Shown: positions 27,714 through 35,758 of the stretch, one piece after another | Numbering within the stretch: position 1 is the stretch's first letter | Layout of the letters: the number at the start of each line of letters is the position of its first letter | Assembly (NCBI GenBank): GCA_030530315.1 | Contig: JAUMVG010000027.1 | Span: 1-40,977 of the forward strand | Origin: Clostridia bacterium | Lineage (GTDB): Bacteria > Bacillota > Clostridia > Christensenellales > Aristaeellaceae | DNA: 40,977 bases | Direction of reading: 5' to 3' | Made by a program: the position numbers and the translations under genes | Notes under the pieces: generated by a model | What the model saw: the letters and a program-made list of their open reading frames with translations, nothing else | Told to the model about the DNA's origin: nothing | Databases searched by the model: none

Positions 27714-29078
27714 TTATTTCAATATCTTCGCGTAGACCTTTTTCTCGTTGTACAGCATGAACAGCACGCCGCCCAGCACGCACACCGCCGCGGCGGCCAC
27801 CGCCGTGATGCGGTAGCCCGCGCCGGTCTCCTGCCCGATGGTGGCGAAGGCCGTCACCAGCAGCATGGCCAGGGACTGGCCTAGCTTGAAGGCGAAGGTG
27901 CGCGCGGCGTAGAACATGCCGCTGCGGTTTTCGTGGGTGTCCAGGGCGTCGCACTCGGCGATGTCCGCCACCACGGCCTGGGGCAGTATGCCGAAGATGG
28001 CCATGGCCGGGGCCGCCACCACGCACAGGATGTAGCCCTGTACCGCCGGCGGGATCGGCAGGGCGCTGCCGAAGAAGGCGGTGTAGACGAAGCTGACGGT
28101 GAAGACCACGAAGGCGAACAGGATCAGCTTCTTCTTGCCAAATTTGGGCGTCAGCTTGTTGATGGGCACGTAGAACAGCACGGACAGCGCCGTCATCAGC
28201 ACGAAGTACACGGTGCTCATGCTCTCATCCAGCTTCAGCAGCGAGGTGACGAAGAACGGCAGCGCCGTCTGGAACATGGTGATGCCCAGGAAATAGGCGA
28301 TATCCGAGGCCACGAACACCCGGAAGTCCCGGTTCTTGAAGGTGGCCGCCAGGGATTTCAGCGCCGTGGACTCGCTGGGCGCCGCCGTGACGTAGTCCTT
28401 CTCCCGGATGGTGAACACCGGCACGAACATGCACACCATGCCGATCAGCGCCATGACGGTGAAGGTGGTGCGGATGGCCGTCACGCGCTCCATGCCCGCG
28501 CCCTGCAGCATGCCCCACACCACCGGCGCGAGGTAGGCCATGGCCATGCCGGCGATGTAGGTGAAGGAGATGGACGTGGAGATGGCCATGCGGGTCTTCT
28601 GGTCGCTGCCCAGCTCCGGGATCAGGGCGTTATAGGGCGTGCAGTACATGGTCATGAACAGGTAGAACAGCATCAGCATCAGGAACAGGAACGCCGCGTT
28701 GACCCAGCTCACGCCGTTGACCGGGGACCAGAACGTGAATATGCAGGTCAGGGCGAAGGGAATCGCCGCCGCCCGCATGAACGGTATGCGCCGGCCGTCC
28801 TTGCTCTTGCAGCGGTCGGACAGCGAGGCGATCAGCGGATCTGTGATGGCGTCGAAGATGCGGCCGAAGGCCGTGATCGCGCCCAGGATGGTCAGCACGC
28901 CCAGGATCGCCAGCCCCTGCGGAATGAATATGGGCTGGCCCGCCTGCTGTGTGGCCAGGTCGGGCTGATAGTAGTTGACCAGCCAGCTGGAAATGAGCGC
29001 CGCCAGCACCGACCAGCCGAATTGGCCCACGGCAAAGCACCACACCTTGCCGGTGGACAGCTTCTTGGTTCCGTTCAT
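27714..29078 (-). CDS. GPH-family sugar:cation symporter
   Basis: 454 residues from ATG 29078 behind GGGGGAG. Twelve membrane segments; the N-terminus STGKVWCFAVGQFGWSVLAALIS, the Asp-rich motif GRIFDAITDPLIASLSDRC (cation and sugar binding in MelB) and YCTPYNALIPELGSDQKTR are typical of the glycoside-pentoside-hexuronide family, which moves sugars with Na+ or H+. Substrate is not determinable. An alpha/beta hydrolase gene follows on the same strand. A GC-rich hairpin (27675-27698) without T-run lies in the spacer. Confidence 0.93.
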   Translation of the reverse strand: MNGTKKLSTGKVWCFAVGQFGWSVLAALISSWLVNYYQPDLATQQAGQPIFIPQGLAILGVLTILGAITAFGRIFDAITDPLIASLSDRCKSKDGRRIPFMRAAAIPFALTCIFTFWSPVNGVSWVNAAFLFLMLMLFYLFMTMYCTPYNALIPELGSDQKTRMAISTSISFTYIAGMAMAYLAPVVWGMLQGAGMERVTAIRTTFTVMALIGMVCMFVPVFTIREKDYVTAAPSESTALKSLAATFKNRDFRVFVASDIAYFLGITMFQTALPFFVTSLLKLDESMSTVYFVLMTALSVLFYVPINKLTPKFGKKKLILFAFVVFTVSFVYTAFFGSALPIPPAVQGYILCVVAAPAMAIFGILPQAVVADIAECDALDTHENRSGMFYAARTFAFKLGQSLAMLLVTAFATIGQETGAGYRITAVAAAAVCVLGGVLFMLYNEKKVYAKILK

Positions 29079-29153
29079 GTCTCTCTCCCCCTCGTTCGCA
29101 TGCCGCTCCAGGCGCTGCCGGCAGTGCCAGCTGCCCGAACCGGCGTTATTCCT

Positions 29154-29182
29154 ATTTTAACATAGAATACCCACGAGGGCAA
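29154..29182 (-). promoter_or_regulatory. Promoter of the GPH symporter gene
   Basis: On the minus strand TTGCCC, 17 bp, TAAAAT, 75 bp before the start codon. Confidence 0.5.
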
Positions 29183-29211
29183 GAAGAAAAGCACTGTAAA
29201 TACAGCGCTTT
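29178..29211 (-). terminator. Terminator of metG-tatD
   Basis: AT-containing stem (11 bp with one mismatch, 29188-29211), followed on the minus strand by CTTTTCTTCTTG. It overlaps the -35 box of the next promoter. Confidence 0.65.
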
Positions 29212-29227
29212 CCGTCGTTTGTTGTCT

Positions 29228-30061
29228 CTATTCATCCGCCAGCCCCAGCGCGCGGTTGGCGTTCGCCCACAGCTGTTCGGACAGCGGATCGGGGCCCTCC
29301 CCTCTCAATTCGGCCACCTTCGCAAAGGTGTGGACGACGAAGGCGGGCTCGTTGCGCTTGCCCCTCAGGGGCACGGGGGCCATGTAGGGGCAATCCGTCT
29401 CGATGAGCAGCCGGTCGGCGGGCACGTTCCGCGCCACCTCCGAGAGCTTCGGCGCGTTCTTGAAGGTCACCGCGCCCGACAGGCTGATGTACAGCCCCAG
29501 GTCCAGGTAGATCTTCGCGCTCTCCCAGCTGCCGGTGTAGCAGTGCATGATGCCCGCGGGCATCCGCCCCGCCGCGGCCCGGGCGCGGAGCATGTCCAGG
29601 CAGTCCCCGTGGGCCTCCCGGATGTGCAGCTGCACGGGAACGCCCCGGTCAAAGGCCATGTCCAGCTGGCGGTCGAACACCTCCCTCTGGACGTCCCTCG
29701 GCGAGAGGTCGTAGTGGTAGTCCAGCCCGATCTCCCCCAGCAGGCGGCATTTGGGCTTCTCCAGGTACCGCGACACGGTGGCCTCGGCGTCCCCGTCCCA
29801 CCCGCTGGCGTTGTGGGGATGCACGCCGATGGCCCCGTACAGAAAGTCATGGGCCTCGACGATGGAGAACACCTTCTCCTCGTTGCCGACGCATACCAGT
29901 TTGCCGCCCTCGTCCTCCGGGCCATCGTAGATGGGCTCCCTCGGGTCCGCCACCACCAGCGCGCGGGCCACGCCCGCGTCCCGGAACCGCCGGATGACCT
30001 CGTCCCGGTCCCCGTCGAACCTCGGGTCTGCGATGTGGCAATGGGTATCAAACAATCTCAT
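29228..30061 (-). CDS. tatD: TatD-family metal-dependent hydrolase/DNase
   Basis: 277 residues from ATG 30061 behind GAGG. Metal ligands are in place: His7 and His9 (FDTHCH), Glu in LGEIGLDYHYD, His in QLHIREAHGD, His in MHCYTGS and Asp in LIETDCPYMAP. Members are 3'-5' DNases/RNases and D-aminoacyl-tRNA deacylases in the cytoplasm. It follows metG by 96 bp on the same strand; metG-tatD is a widespread arrangement in Firmicutes and explains the order. Probably transcribed from the metG T-box leader. Confidence 0.95.
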   Translation of the reverse strand: MRLFDTHCHIADPRFDGDRDEVIRRFRDAGVARALVVADPREPIYDGPEDEGGKLVCVGNEEKVFSIVEAHDFLYGAIGVHPHNASGWDGDAEATVSRYLEKPKCRLLGEIGLDYHYDLSPRDVQREVFDRQLDMAFDRGVPVQLHIREAHGDCLDMLRARAAAGRMPAGIMHCYTGSWESAKIYLDLGLYISLSGAVTFKNAPKLSEVARNVPADRLLIETDCPYMAPVPLRGKRNEPAFVVHTFAKVAELRGEGPDPLSEQLWANANRALGLADE

Positions 30062-30157
30062 AGAAACCTCGTCGGGGCGGGTGATCGCTCCCCCGCCCCG
30101 CATGTCGTCATGTTGTTTTGTCGTCTGCCAACGGCGGCTCGTGGTCTGATTCGGGGC

Positions 30158-32149
30158 TCAGCCGATCTCGCTGCCGGGCGCCACGTCGCCGTCAACGGTC
30201 AGCAGGCGCACCTTGCCGTCGGGGTCCTCGGCGCACAGCAGCATGCCCTCGGACACCTGACCGGCCATCTTGCGCGGCGCGAAGTTGTTCACCAACACCA
30301 CGGTCTTGCCGACCATCTCCTCGGGGCTGTAGTATTTGGCGATGCCGGAGCAGACGGTCTTGGTCTGGCCGTTGCCCACGTCCAGGGTCTCCTTGAGCAG
30401 CTTGTCGGACTTCTCCACCTTTTCGCAGGCGATCACCTTCGCGGCGATCAGCTTGATCTTCATGAAGTCATCAAAGGTAGCGATGCCGTCGCCGGCGGGC
30501 TTCTCTTCCTTTTTCGCAGCCTTTTCCTGCTTCTTCTCCGCCTTGGCCTCGGCCTTTTCCGCCTTCTTCTGCTCCTTTTCCTTGTCGCCGGCCATGGCCT
30601 CGAGCTCCTTTTTGATGTCCACGCGGGGAAACAGGGCCTCGCCCTTCTTCACCACGGTGCCGGGCACGAGCTGGCCGAAGGTCTTGAGGGAATCCCAGGT
30701 CTTGAGGGCGTCGTCGGTCACGCCCAGCTGGGCGTAGATGCGGTCCGGGGTGGAGGGCATCGTGGGATAGATGTACACGGCGATGGCGCGGATGCACTCC
30801 GCCAGCACATACATGACGGTCTGAAGCCTCGGCTTGCCCTCGTCGGTCTTGCCCAGCACCCAGGGCTGGGTGAGGTCGATGTACTTGTTGCACTCGCCGA
30901 TCAGCTTCCAGATCTCGGACAGCGCCACGGAGAACTGCAGCTTGTTCATCTGCTCTTCGACGATGGCGGGCAGCGCCTCGAAGTGGGCGATCAGGTCCTT
31001 GTCGGGGCCCTCATAGCCGGTGGGCGCGGGCACAACGCCGCCGAAGTACTTCTCGATCATCGCCACGGTGCGGCTGACCAGGTTGCCCAGGTCGTTGACC
31101 AGGTCGGAGTTCATGCGGGTCAGCATGGCCTCGTTGGTGTAGTTGCCATCGGCGCCGAAGGGCATCTCGCGCATCAAATAGTAGCGCAGGGTGTCCACGC
31201 CGTAGCGCTGCACGATGGGGCCGGGATAGACGATATTGCCCTTGGACTTGGACATCTTGTCCTCGCCGAACAGCAGCCAGCCGTGGCCGAACACCTGCTT
31301 GGGCAGGGGCTGCCCCAGGGCGTGGAGCATGATCGGCCAGTAGATGGTGTGGAAGCGCACGATTTCCTTGCCCACCAGGTGCACGTCCGCGGGCCAGTAC
31401 TTGCGGTACAGCGCGTCGTTGTCGGTGCCATAGCCCAGGGCAGTGATGTAGTTGCTCAGCGCGTCGATCCACACGTAGACCACGTGCTTGGGGTCAAAGT
31501 CCACCGGCACGCCCCACTTGAAGGAAGTGCGGCTGACGCACAGGTCCTGCAGGCCGGGCCGCAGGAAGTTGTTCAGCATCTCGTTGGCCCTCGACGGCGG
31601 CTGGATGAAGTCCGGGTGGTCCTCGATGTACTGGATCATCCAGTCCTGGTACTTGCTCATGCGGAAGAAGTAGCTCTCCTCCTTCATGGGCTCCACGGGG
31701 CGGCCGCAGTCCGGGCAGCAGCCGTTCTTCACCTGGGTGGGCGTCCAGAAGGACTCGCAAGGCGTGCAGTACAGGCCCTCGTATTCGCTCTTGTAGATGT
31801 CGCCCTGGTCGTACAGCTGCTTGAAGATCTTCTGCACGATCTTCTCGTGGCGGGGCTGGGTGGTGCGGATGAAGTCGTCGTACTCGATGTTCATCAGCTT
31901 CCACAGCTCCTGGGTCTCGGCCACGATCTTGTCCACGAACTGCTGGGGCGTCACGCCGGCCTCGGCGGCCTTGCGCTCGATCTTCTGGCCGTGCTCGTCG
32001 GTGCCGGTGAGGAAATAGGTGTCATAGCCGGTCTGCTTCTTGAAGCGGATCATGGTGTCGGCGGCCACCGTGGTGTAGGTGTGGCCGATGTGCATGTTCC
32101 CGCTGGGATAGTAGATGGGCGTGGTCAGGTAGAAAGTGGGCTTGGGCAT
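30158..32149 (-). CDS. metG: Methionyl-tRNA synthetase with C-terminal tRNA-binding domain
   Basis: 663 residues from ATG 32149 behind GGGGGAG. Domains: class I catalytic core with MHIGH (HIGH at 20-23), a zinc knuckle CTPCESFW...CCPDCG (about 126-150), DKMSKSKGN (KMSKS), the anticodon-binding helical domain, a Lys/Glu/Ala-rich linker of about 40 residues, and a C-terminal OB-fold (about 560-663, IKLIAAKVIACEKVEKSDKL and VNNFAPRKMAGQVSEGML). The OB-fold helps tRNA binding and dimerisation. The long in-frame extension upstream overlaps the T-box leader and is not coding. Regulation by the T-box at 32171-32426. Confidence 0.97.
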   Translation of the reverse strand: MPKPTFYLTTPIYYPSGNMHIGHTYTTVAADTMIRFKKQTGYDTYFLTGTDEHGQKIERKAAEAGVTPQQFVDKIVAETQELWKLMNIEYDDFIRTTQPRHEKIVQKIFKQLYDQGDIYKSEYEGLYCTPCESFWTPTQVKNGCCPDCGRPVEPMKEESYFFRMSKYQDWMIQYIEDHPDFIQPPSRANEMLNNFLRPGLQDLCVSRTSFKWGVPVDFDPKHVVYVWIDALSNYITALGYGTDNDALYRKYWPADVHLVGKEIVRFHTIYWPIMLHALGQPLPKQVFGHGWLLFGEDKMSKSKGNIVYPGPIVQRYGVDTLRYYLMREMPFGADGNYTNEAMLTRMNSDLVNDLGNLVSRTVAMIEKYFGGVVPAPTGYEGPDKDLIAHFEALPAIVEEQMNKLQFSVALSEIWKLIGECNKYIDLTQPWVLGKTDEGKPRLQTVMYVLAECIRAIAVYIYPTMPSTPDRIYAQLGVTDDALKTWDSLKTFGQLVPGTVVKKGEALFPRVDIKKELEAMAGDKEKEQKKAEKAEAKAEKKQEKAAKKEEKPAGDGIATFDDFMKIKLIAAKVIACEKVEKSDKLLKETLDVGNGQTKTVCSGIAKYYSPEEMVGKTVVLVNNFAPRKMAGQVSEGMLLCAEDPDGKVRLLTVDGDVAPGSEIG

Positions 32150-32170
32150 GTGTCGACTCCCCCTTTTTCG

Positions 32171-32200
32171 GATAAATAAAACGCCCCCTTGCAAGGGGCG
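32171..32200 (-). terminator. Terminator arm of the metG T-box
   Basis: GC-rich hairpin (CGCCCCTT with AAGGGGGCG on the minus strand), then TTTTATTTATC. It competes with the antiterminator. Confidence 0.85.
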
Positions 32201-32426
32201 CCTTCGCGCGGTACCAACCCTCTTCACGCGCAATGGCACAGGTCCAGTGCGCGCCTTGGACGCCTGTAACGGGGCGGCAGGTCTGCCTCCGCCAAACGCT
32301 CAGGGCCGCGCCGTTCGCGTTCGGAGCTCCGAAGCCATGTTCGCGCGCGCCCGTCAGCCGCCGGCTTTCAGCTTTCCCGGCTCTCTGCAGGCCCGGCCTC
32401 GCGCTACTCTCTTCATCATCGCCTGT
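32171..32426 (-). promoter_or_regulatory. T-box leader (tRNA(Met)-sensing) of metG
   Basis: The minus-strand RNA starts with a GATGATGAAGAG-AGTA Stem I beginning, then CAGAGAGCCGGGAAAGC at the Stem I apex side. An ATG (32336-32338) followed by GCTTCGGAG sits in the specifier-loop position, matching Met. The T-box sequence AGGGTTGGTACCGCG lies at 32207-32221 and has one extra T relative to AGGGTGGTACCGCG; its TGGT can pair with the ACCA end of tRNA(Met). GCGCG arms flank it to form the antiterminator. The terminator (32182-32200) has a GC stem and TTTTATTT. Uncharged tRNA(Met) should favour readthrough into metG. Confidence 0.9.
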
Positions 32427-32432
32427 AAGCCC

Positions 32433-32462
32433 TATTATAATGCCCCCCGTTGTTAAAAGTCA
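32433..32462 (-). promoter_or_regulatory. Promoter of the T-box-metG-tatD unit
   Basis: On the minus strand TTGACT, 18 bp, TATAAT, placing the transcript start near 32426. Confidence 0.8.
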
Positions 32463-32567
32463 AGCATATTGCCGGCCATAGGCGCGTCCTATGCGCGGGC
32501 AGCGGAAGCGGCCCCGCTCCGCGGGGCAAAATTGCCGCCGAAGCCCCGGCAAACGCCGCCGCGGCGG
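32463..32567. other. Divergent spacer between metG and kduI promoters
   Basis: GC-rich, with the imperfect inverted repeat GCCCCGCTCCGCGGGGC at 32513-32529. No regulator site can be named. Confidence 0.4.
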
Positions 32568-32596
32568 TTGACTTTGCATGGCGGAGCCATTATAAT
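32568..32596 (+). promoter_or_regulatory. Promoter of kduI-kduD
   Basis: TTGACT, 17 bp, TATAAT, followed by a 76-bp leader before kduI. Confidence 0.8.
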
Positions 32597-32672
32597 GTTA
32601 TACAGTAGTACGTTGGGTGTATAGGGGGTTCCCTCGCCCATACCACCACGATTATAAGGAGAGAACGCAAGC

Positions 32673-33515
32673 ATGGACATTCGCTATTCCTGCAACCAGC
32701 GCGACTTCAAGCGCTACACCACCGAGGAGACCCGGGCCGAATTCCTGATCGAGAAGCTGTTCGTGGCCGACGAGGTCACCGCCGTGTACAGCCACGTGGA
32801 CCGCATGGTCACCCTGGGCGTCATGCCGGTGAACGACGTGGTGCCCATCGACAAGGGCATCGACGTGTGGCACAACTTCGGCACCCAGTTCTTCCTGGAG
32901 CGCCGCGAGTGCGGCATGTTCAACGTGGGCGGCGCGGGCTCCGTCACCGTGGACGGCACCGTCTACGAGCTGGGCTACAAGGACTGCCTGTACATCACCA
33001 AGGGCGCGAAGGAGATCACCTTCGCCAGCGACCATCCGGCGCAGCCCGCAAAGTTCTACATCGTCTCCGCCCCGGCCCACACCAGCTACGAGACCAAGCT
33101 TATCCGCATCGCCGACGCGGCCAAGAAGCCCCTGGGCTCCATGGAGACCAGCAACAAGCGCGTGATCAACCAGTTCATCCATCCCTCCGTGCTGAAGACC
33201 TGCCAGCTGTCCATGGGCATGACCGTGCTGGAGCCCGGCTCCGTGTGGAACACCATGCCGGCCCATACCCACGAGCGCCGCATGGAGGTCTACTTCTACT
33301 TCGAGGTCCCGGAGAACAACGTGGTCTTCCACTTCATGGGCGAGGGCCAGCAGACCCGCCACATCGTGATGCAGAACGAGCAGGCCGTCATCAGCCCCTC
33401 CTGGTCCATCCATGCCGGCGCGGGCACCAGCAACTACACCTTCATCTGGGCCATGGGCGGCGAGAACCAGGCCTTTGACGACATGGACAACATCCCGACC
33501 ACGGAGCTCAGGTAA
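32673..33515 (+). CDS. kduI: 5-dehydro-4-deoxy-D-glucuronate isomerase
   Basis: Isomerises 5-keto-4-deoxyuronate to 2,5-diketo-3-deoxygluconate in the cytoplasm, in breakdown of pectin or glycosaminoglycan-derived unsaturated uronates. 280 residues, standard length. The cupin zinc site is visible as AHTHERRMEVYFYF (His, His, Glu) with a further His in WSIHAGAGTSNY. Strongly conserved N-terminus (MDIRYSCNQRDFKRYTTEE). Start ATG at 32673 behind AAGGAGAGAA. First gene of an operon with kduD, 32 bp apart. Confidence 0.97.
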   Translation: MDIRYSCNQRDFKRYTTEETRAEFLIEKLFVADEVTAVYSHVDRMVTLGVMPVNDVVPIDKGIDVWHNFGTQFFLERRECGMFNVGGAGSVTVDGTVYELGYKDCLYITKGAKEITFASDHPAQPAKFYIVSAPAHTSYETKLIRIADAAKKPLGSMETSNKRVINQFIHPSVLKTCQLSMGMTVLEPGSVWNTMPAHTHERRMEVYFYFEVPENNVVFHFMGEGQQTRHIVMQNEQAVISPSWSIHAGAGTSNYTFIWAMGGENQAFDDMDNIPTTELR

Positions 33516-33547
33516 ACAAAACCCAACGCAGACAGGAGGAGATTCCC

Positions 33548-34351
33548 ATGAATGAATTTCTGAAGAACTTCAGCCTTGAGGGCAAGATCGCCTGGATCAC
33601 CGGCGCTTCCTACGGCATCGGCTTTGCCATTGCCACGGCATATGCCAAGAGCGGCGCGAAGATCGTGTTCAACGACATCAACCAGGAGCTGGTGGACAAG
33701 GGCCTGGCCGCCTACAAGGAGGCCGGCATCGACGCCAAGGGCTATGTGTGCGACGTGACCAACGAGGCCGCCGTGCAGGCGCTGGTCAAGCAGATCGAGG
33801 AAGAGGTCGGCGTGGTGGACATTCTGGTGAACAACGCCGGCATCATCCGCCGCATTCCGATGTGCGACATGCCCGCTGAGGAGTTCAGCAAGGTCATCAA
33901 CGTGGACCTGGTGGCGCCGTTCATCGTGGCGAAGGCCGTCATTCCCTCCATGATCAAGAAGGGCCACGGCAAGATCATCAACATCTGCTCCATGATGTCC
34001 GAGCTGGGCCGCGAGACGGTGTCCGCCTACGCGGCGGCGAAGGGCGGCCTGAAGATGCTGACCCGGAACATCTGCTCCGAGTACGGCGAGTTCAACATCC
34101 AGTGCAACGGCATCGGCCCGGGCTACATCGCCACGCCCCAGACCGCGCCGCTGCGCGAGCGCCAGCCCGACGGCAGCCGGCATCCCTTCGATCAGTTCAT
34201 CGTGGCCAAGACCCCCGCGGCCCGCTGGGGCACCACCGACGACCTGATGGGACCCGCCGTGTTCCTGGCCTCCGACGCCTCGAACTTCGTCAACGGCCAC
34301 GTGCTGTACGTGGACGGCGGCATCCTGGCCTACATCGGCAAGCAGCCGTAA
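33548..34351 (+). CDS. kduD: 2-dehydro-3-deoxy-D-gluconate 5-dehydrogenase (short-chain dehydrogenase)
   Basis: 267 residues from ATG 33548 behind AGGAGGAG. Reduces 2,5-diketo-3-deoxygluconate to KDG with NAD(P)H, the step after KduI. SDR features: TGASYGIGFAIA (TGxxxGIG cofactor loop), NNAGI, and the catalytic Ser, Tyr and Lys in INICSMMSELG and SAYAAAKGG (YxxxK). The extension GPGYIATPQT and the tail LYVDGGILAYIG agree with the KduD/gluconate-5-dehydrogenase group; name from sequence alone would be either, and kduI next door decides. KDG kinase/aldolase are not in the window. Confidence 0.92.
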   Translation: MNEFLKNFSLEGKIAWITGASYGIGFAIATAYAKSGAKIVFNDINQELVDKGLAAYKEAGIDAKGYVCDVTNEAAVQALVKQIEEEVGVVDILVNNAGIIRRIPMCDMPAEEFSKVINVDLVAPFIVAKAVIPSMIKKGHGKIINICSMMSELGRETVSAYAAAKGGLKMLTRNICSEYGEFNIQCNGIGPGYIATPQTAPLRERQPDGSRHPFDQFIVAKTPAARWGTTDDLMGPAVFLASDASNFVNGHVLYVDGGILAYIGKQP

Positions 34352-34392
34352 ACGCAGGGCGTTTAATCCCAATTGCTGACGCGACTAATTTA

Positions 34393-34440
34393 CCGGAGCC
34401 TGACCCCCATAGATTCAAGGGGTCAGGCTCCGGTCTTTCA
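34393..34440 (+). terminator. Terminator of kduI-kduD
   Basis: 15-bp perfect GC-rich stem (34393-34407 with 34419-34433), followed by TCTTTC. Confidence 0.8.
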
Positions 34441-34466
34441 TCTCTATAGAAAGCAAACATCGAAAC

Positions 34467-34503
34467 CATCCAGCCGCCCTGCAGATCATGGGGCGGCTGG
34501 ATG
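34467..34503. repeat. Second stem-loop downstream of kduD
   Basis: Perfect 12-bp inverted repeat (34467-34478 with 34492-34503), GC-rich, without a T-run. Together with the terminator it separates kduD from the next gene. Confidence 0.7.
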
Positions 34504-34601
34504 CGTTTGTCTGCATTCGATCGAAAGAAACCACCGCCCGTAGGAACGCCATAATTGGCGTCTGTTCTCAAACGAAACGGATCGTGTGGACGCCGTTGAT
34601 A

Positions 34602-34631
34602 TTGACACGCTCCCTCCTCTTATAGTAAAAT
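34602..34631 (+). promoter_or_regulatory. Promoter of the secreted orphan gene
   Basis: TTGACA, 18 bp, TAAAAT, 22 bp before the start codon. The -10 lies close to the ribosome binding site, giving a very short leader. Confidence 0.65.
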
Positions 34632-34653
34632 TAACAAAAGGAGGGTGCGTTCT

Positions 34654-35637
34654 ATGAGAAAGTGTCTTGCCATACTTGCGGTCATTGTGCTGGTCCTTTC
34701 CCTTGGCAGCGCGAGCGCGGAAACCTTCGACCCGGACGGTTTGACCCTGGTGGATGATGACAGATTCACCATTGTCTCGCACGGGAAGGGTATGATTGAC
34801 GTGCAAACGTCTGCTGAACAGAGACCGGCCTACCTGCTCTCCATTACTAATAAATCAAACTGTGGCGTCGGTATATATACCGGACACATGGATGAAGATC
34901 TCGGGGACTACCATTTAGGGACCATCAACGGTGCCGAGATATCGGCGCTTTGCTTTATTGACCCACAGGATGAGCAAAAATACGAGGGAATCTGTTTTTC
35001 CCCAATCTTTCCCGGAACAACAAAGGACCTGTACATGGAGCCCTTTGGCGGCGGGTATGGGTTTACTTCCACTGATGAACTGACTAACGTAGTGGTTGAT
35101 ATTCATTTGTCGAGTGTTGACTACGATTCCTGGTATTGCAATTACACGCTGGTCTTGGACGAAGGCGAAACTGTCGCCTACGCCAGGCCTTCCGATGTCG
35201 TACAGTATGAAAATGATATCATCAGCTACGAGCTGCCTTCCGACTGGAAGCGGGATATCTTCTATGAAGGGACCGAGTACGAATACGAGCTGGTGTGGGC
35301 GCCGCCGTCACTGTCACTGCACCTGACCCACATAGAGATACGCACGAATCCGATCTGGACATTGCAGGAGATGGTGGACGCTTATAACCAGGATCATACC
35401 GCATACTACGCCGATCCGCTGGATTCAATGACCACCTATGATGCCGTTATTGATGGCCACACCGCCGAGGTCCTGGAGGATTACAACCATATCGCGGACG
35501 CTACGACCTATACGTACTTCATCCATGCGAGCGGTGAAAAGCTGATTTCAATTCAGTTCATCTCAGAAACGCAGTTCAAGGCGGATTTGGACGCAATCCG
35601 CCAGCAGGTTCTGGACAGCATCAGGTTTAAGGTGTAG
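34654..35637 (+). CDS. Secreted protein of unknown function, atypical composition
   Basis: 327 residues from ATG 34654 behind AAAGGAGGG. Signal peptide (about 1-22, ending SASA). The mature part (about 23-327) is rich in Asp, Tyr and Thr with two domain-like halves: about 30-175 (beta-rich) and about 190-327 (LPSDWKRDIFYEGTEYEYEL, then IDGHTAEVLEDYN). The second half loosely resembles small lipoprotein domains that follow 'LPSDW' starts, but I cannot name a family. Codon use is visibly more AT-rich than in neighbouring genes, suggesting acquisition or weak selection. Own promoter and terminator. Confidence 0.8.
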   Translation: MRKCLAILAVIVLVLSLGSASAETFDPDGLTLVDDDRFTIVSHGKGMIDVQTSAEQRPAYLLSITNKSNCGVGIYTGHMDEDLGDYHLGTINGAEISALCFIDPQDEQKYEGICFSPIFPGTTKDLYMEPFGGGYGFTSTDELTNVVVDIHLSSVDYDSWYCNYTLVLDEGETVAYARPSDVVQYENDIISYELPSDWKRDIFYEGTEYEYELVWAPPSLSLHLTHIEIRTNPIWTLQEMVDAYNQDHTAYYADPLDSMTTYDAVIDGHTAEVLEDYNHIADATTYTYFIHASGEKLISIQFISETQFKADLDAIRQQVLDSIRFKV

Positions 35638-35682
35638 ATCATTTCGAGAGCGACGGGAAAAGGCTCCCATCAATCGCGCAAG

Positions 35683-35727
35683 ACAGGGGAGTCCTGAAAA
35701 CACACGGTTTCAGGGCTCCCCTGTTTA
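35683..35727 (+). terminator. Terminator of the secreted orphan gene
   Basis: 17-bp stem with one G-U type pair (35683-35699 with 35708-35724), then TTATG. It lies between convergent genes. Confidence 0.75.
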
Positions 35728-35758
35728 TGTCAACCGGAGGTCTGTTCCGGCTCCCGCC

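Noticed and set aside
29219-32179. 986-codon open frame on the plus strand
   Set aside because: It is the reverse shadow of metG and tatD, a common effect of GC-rich coding sequence; composition is repetitive Val/His/Gly/Asp without domains.
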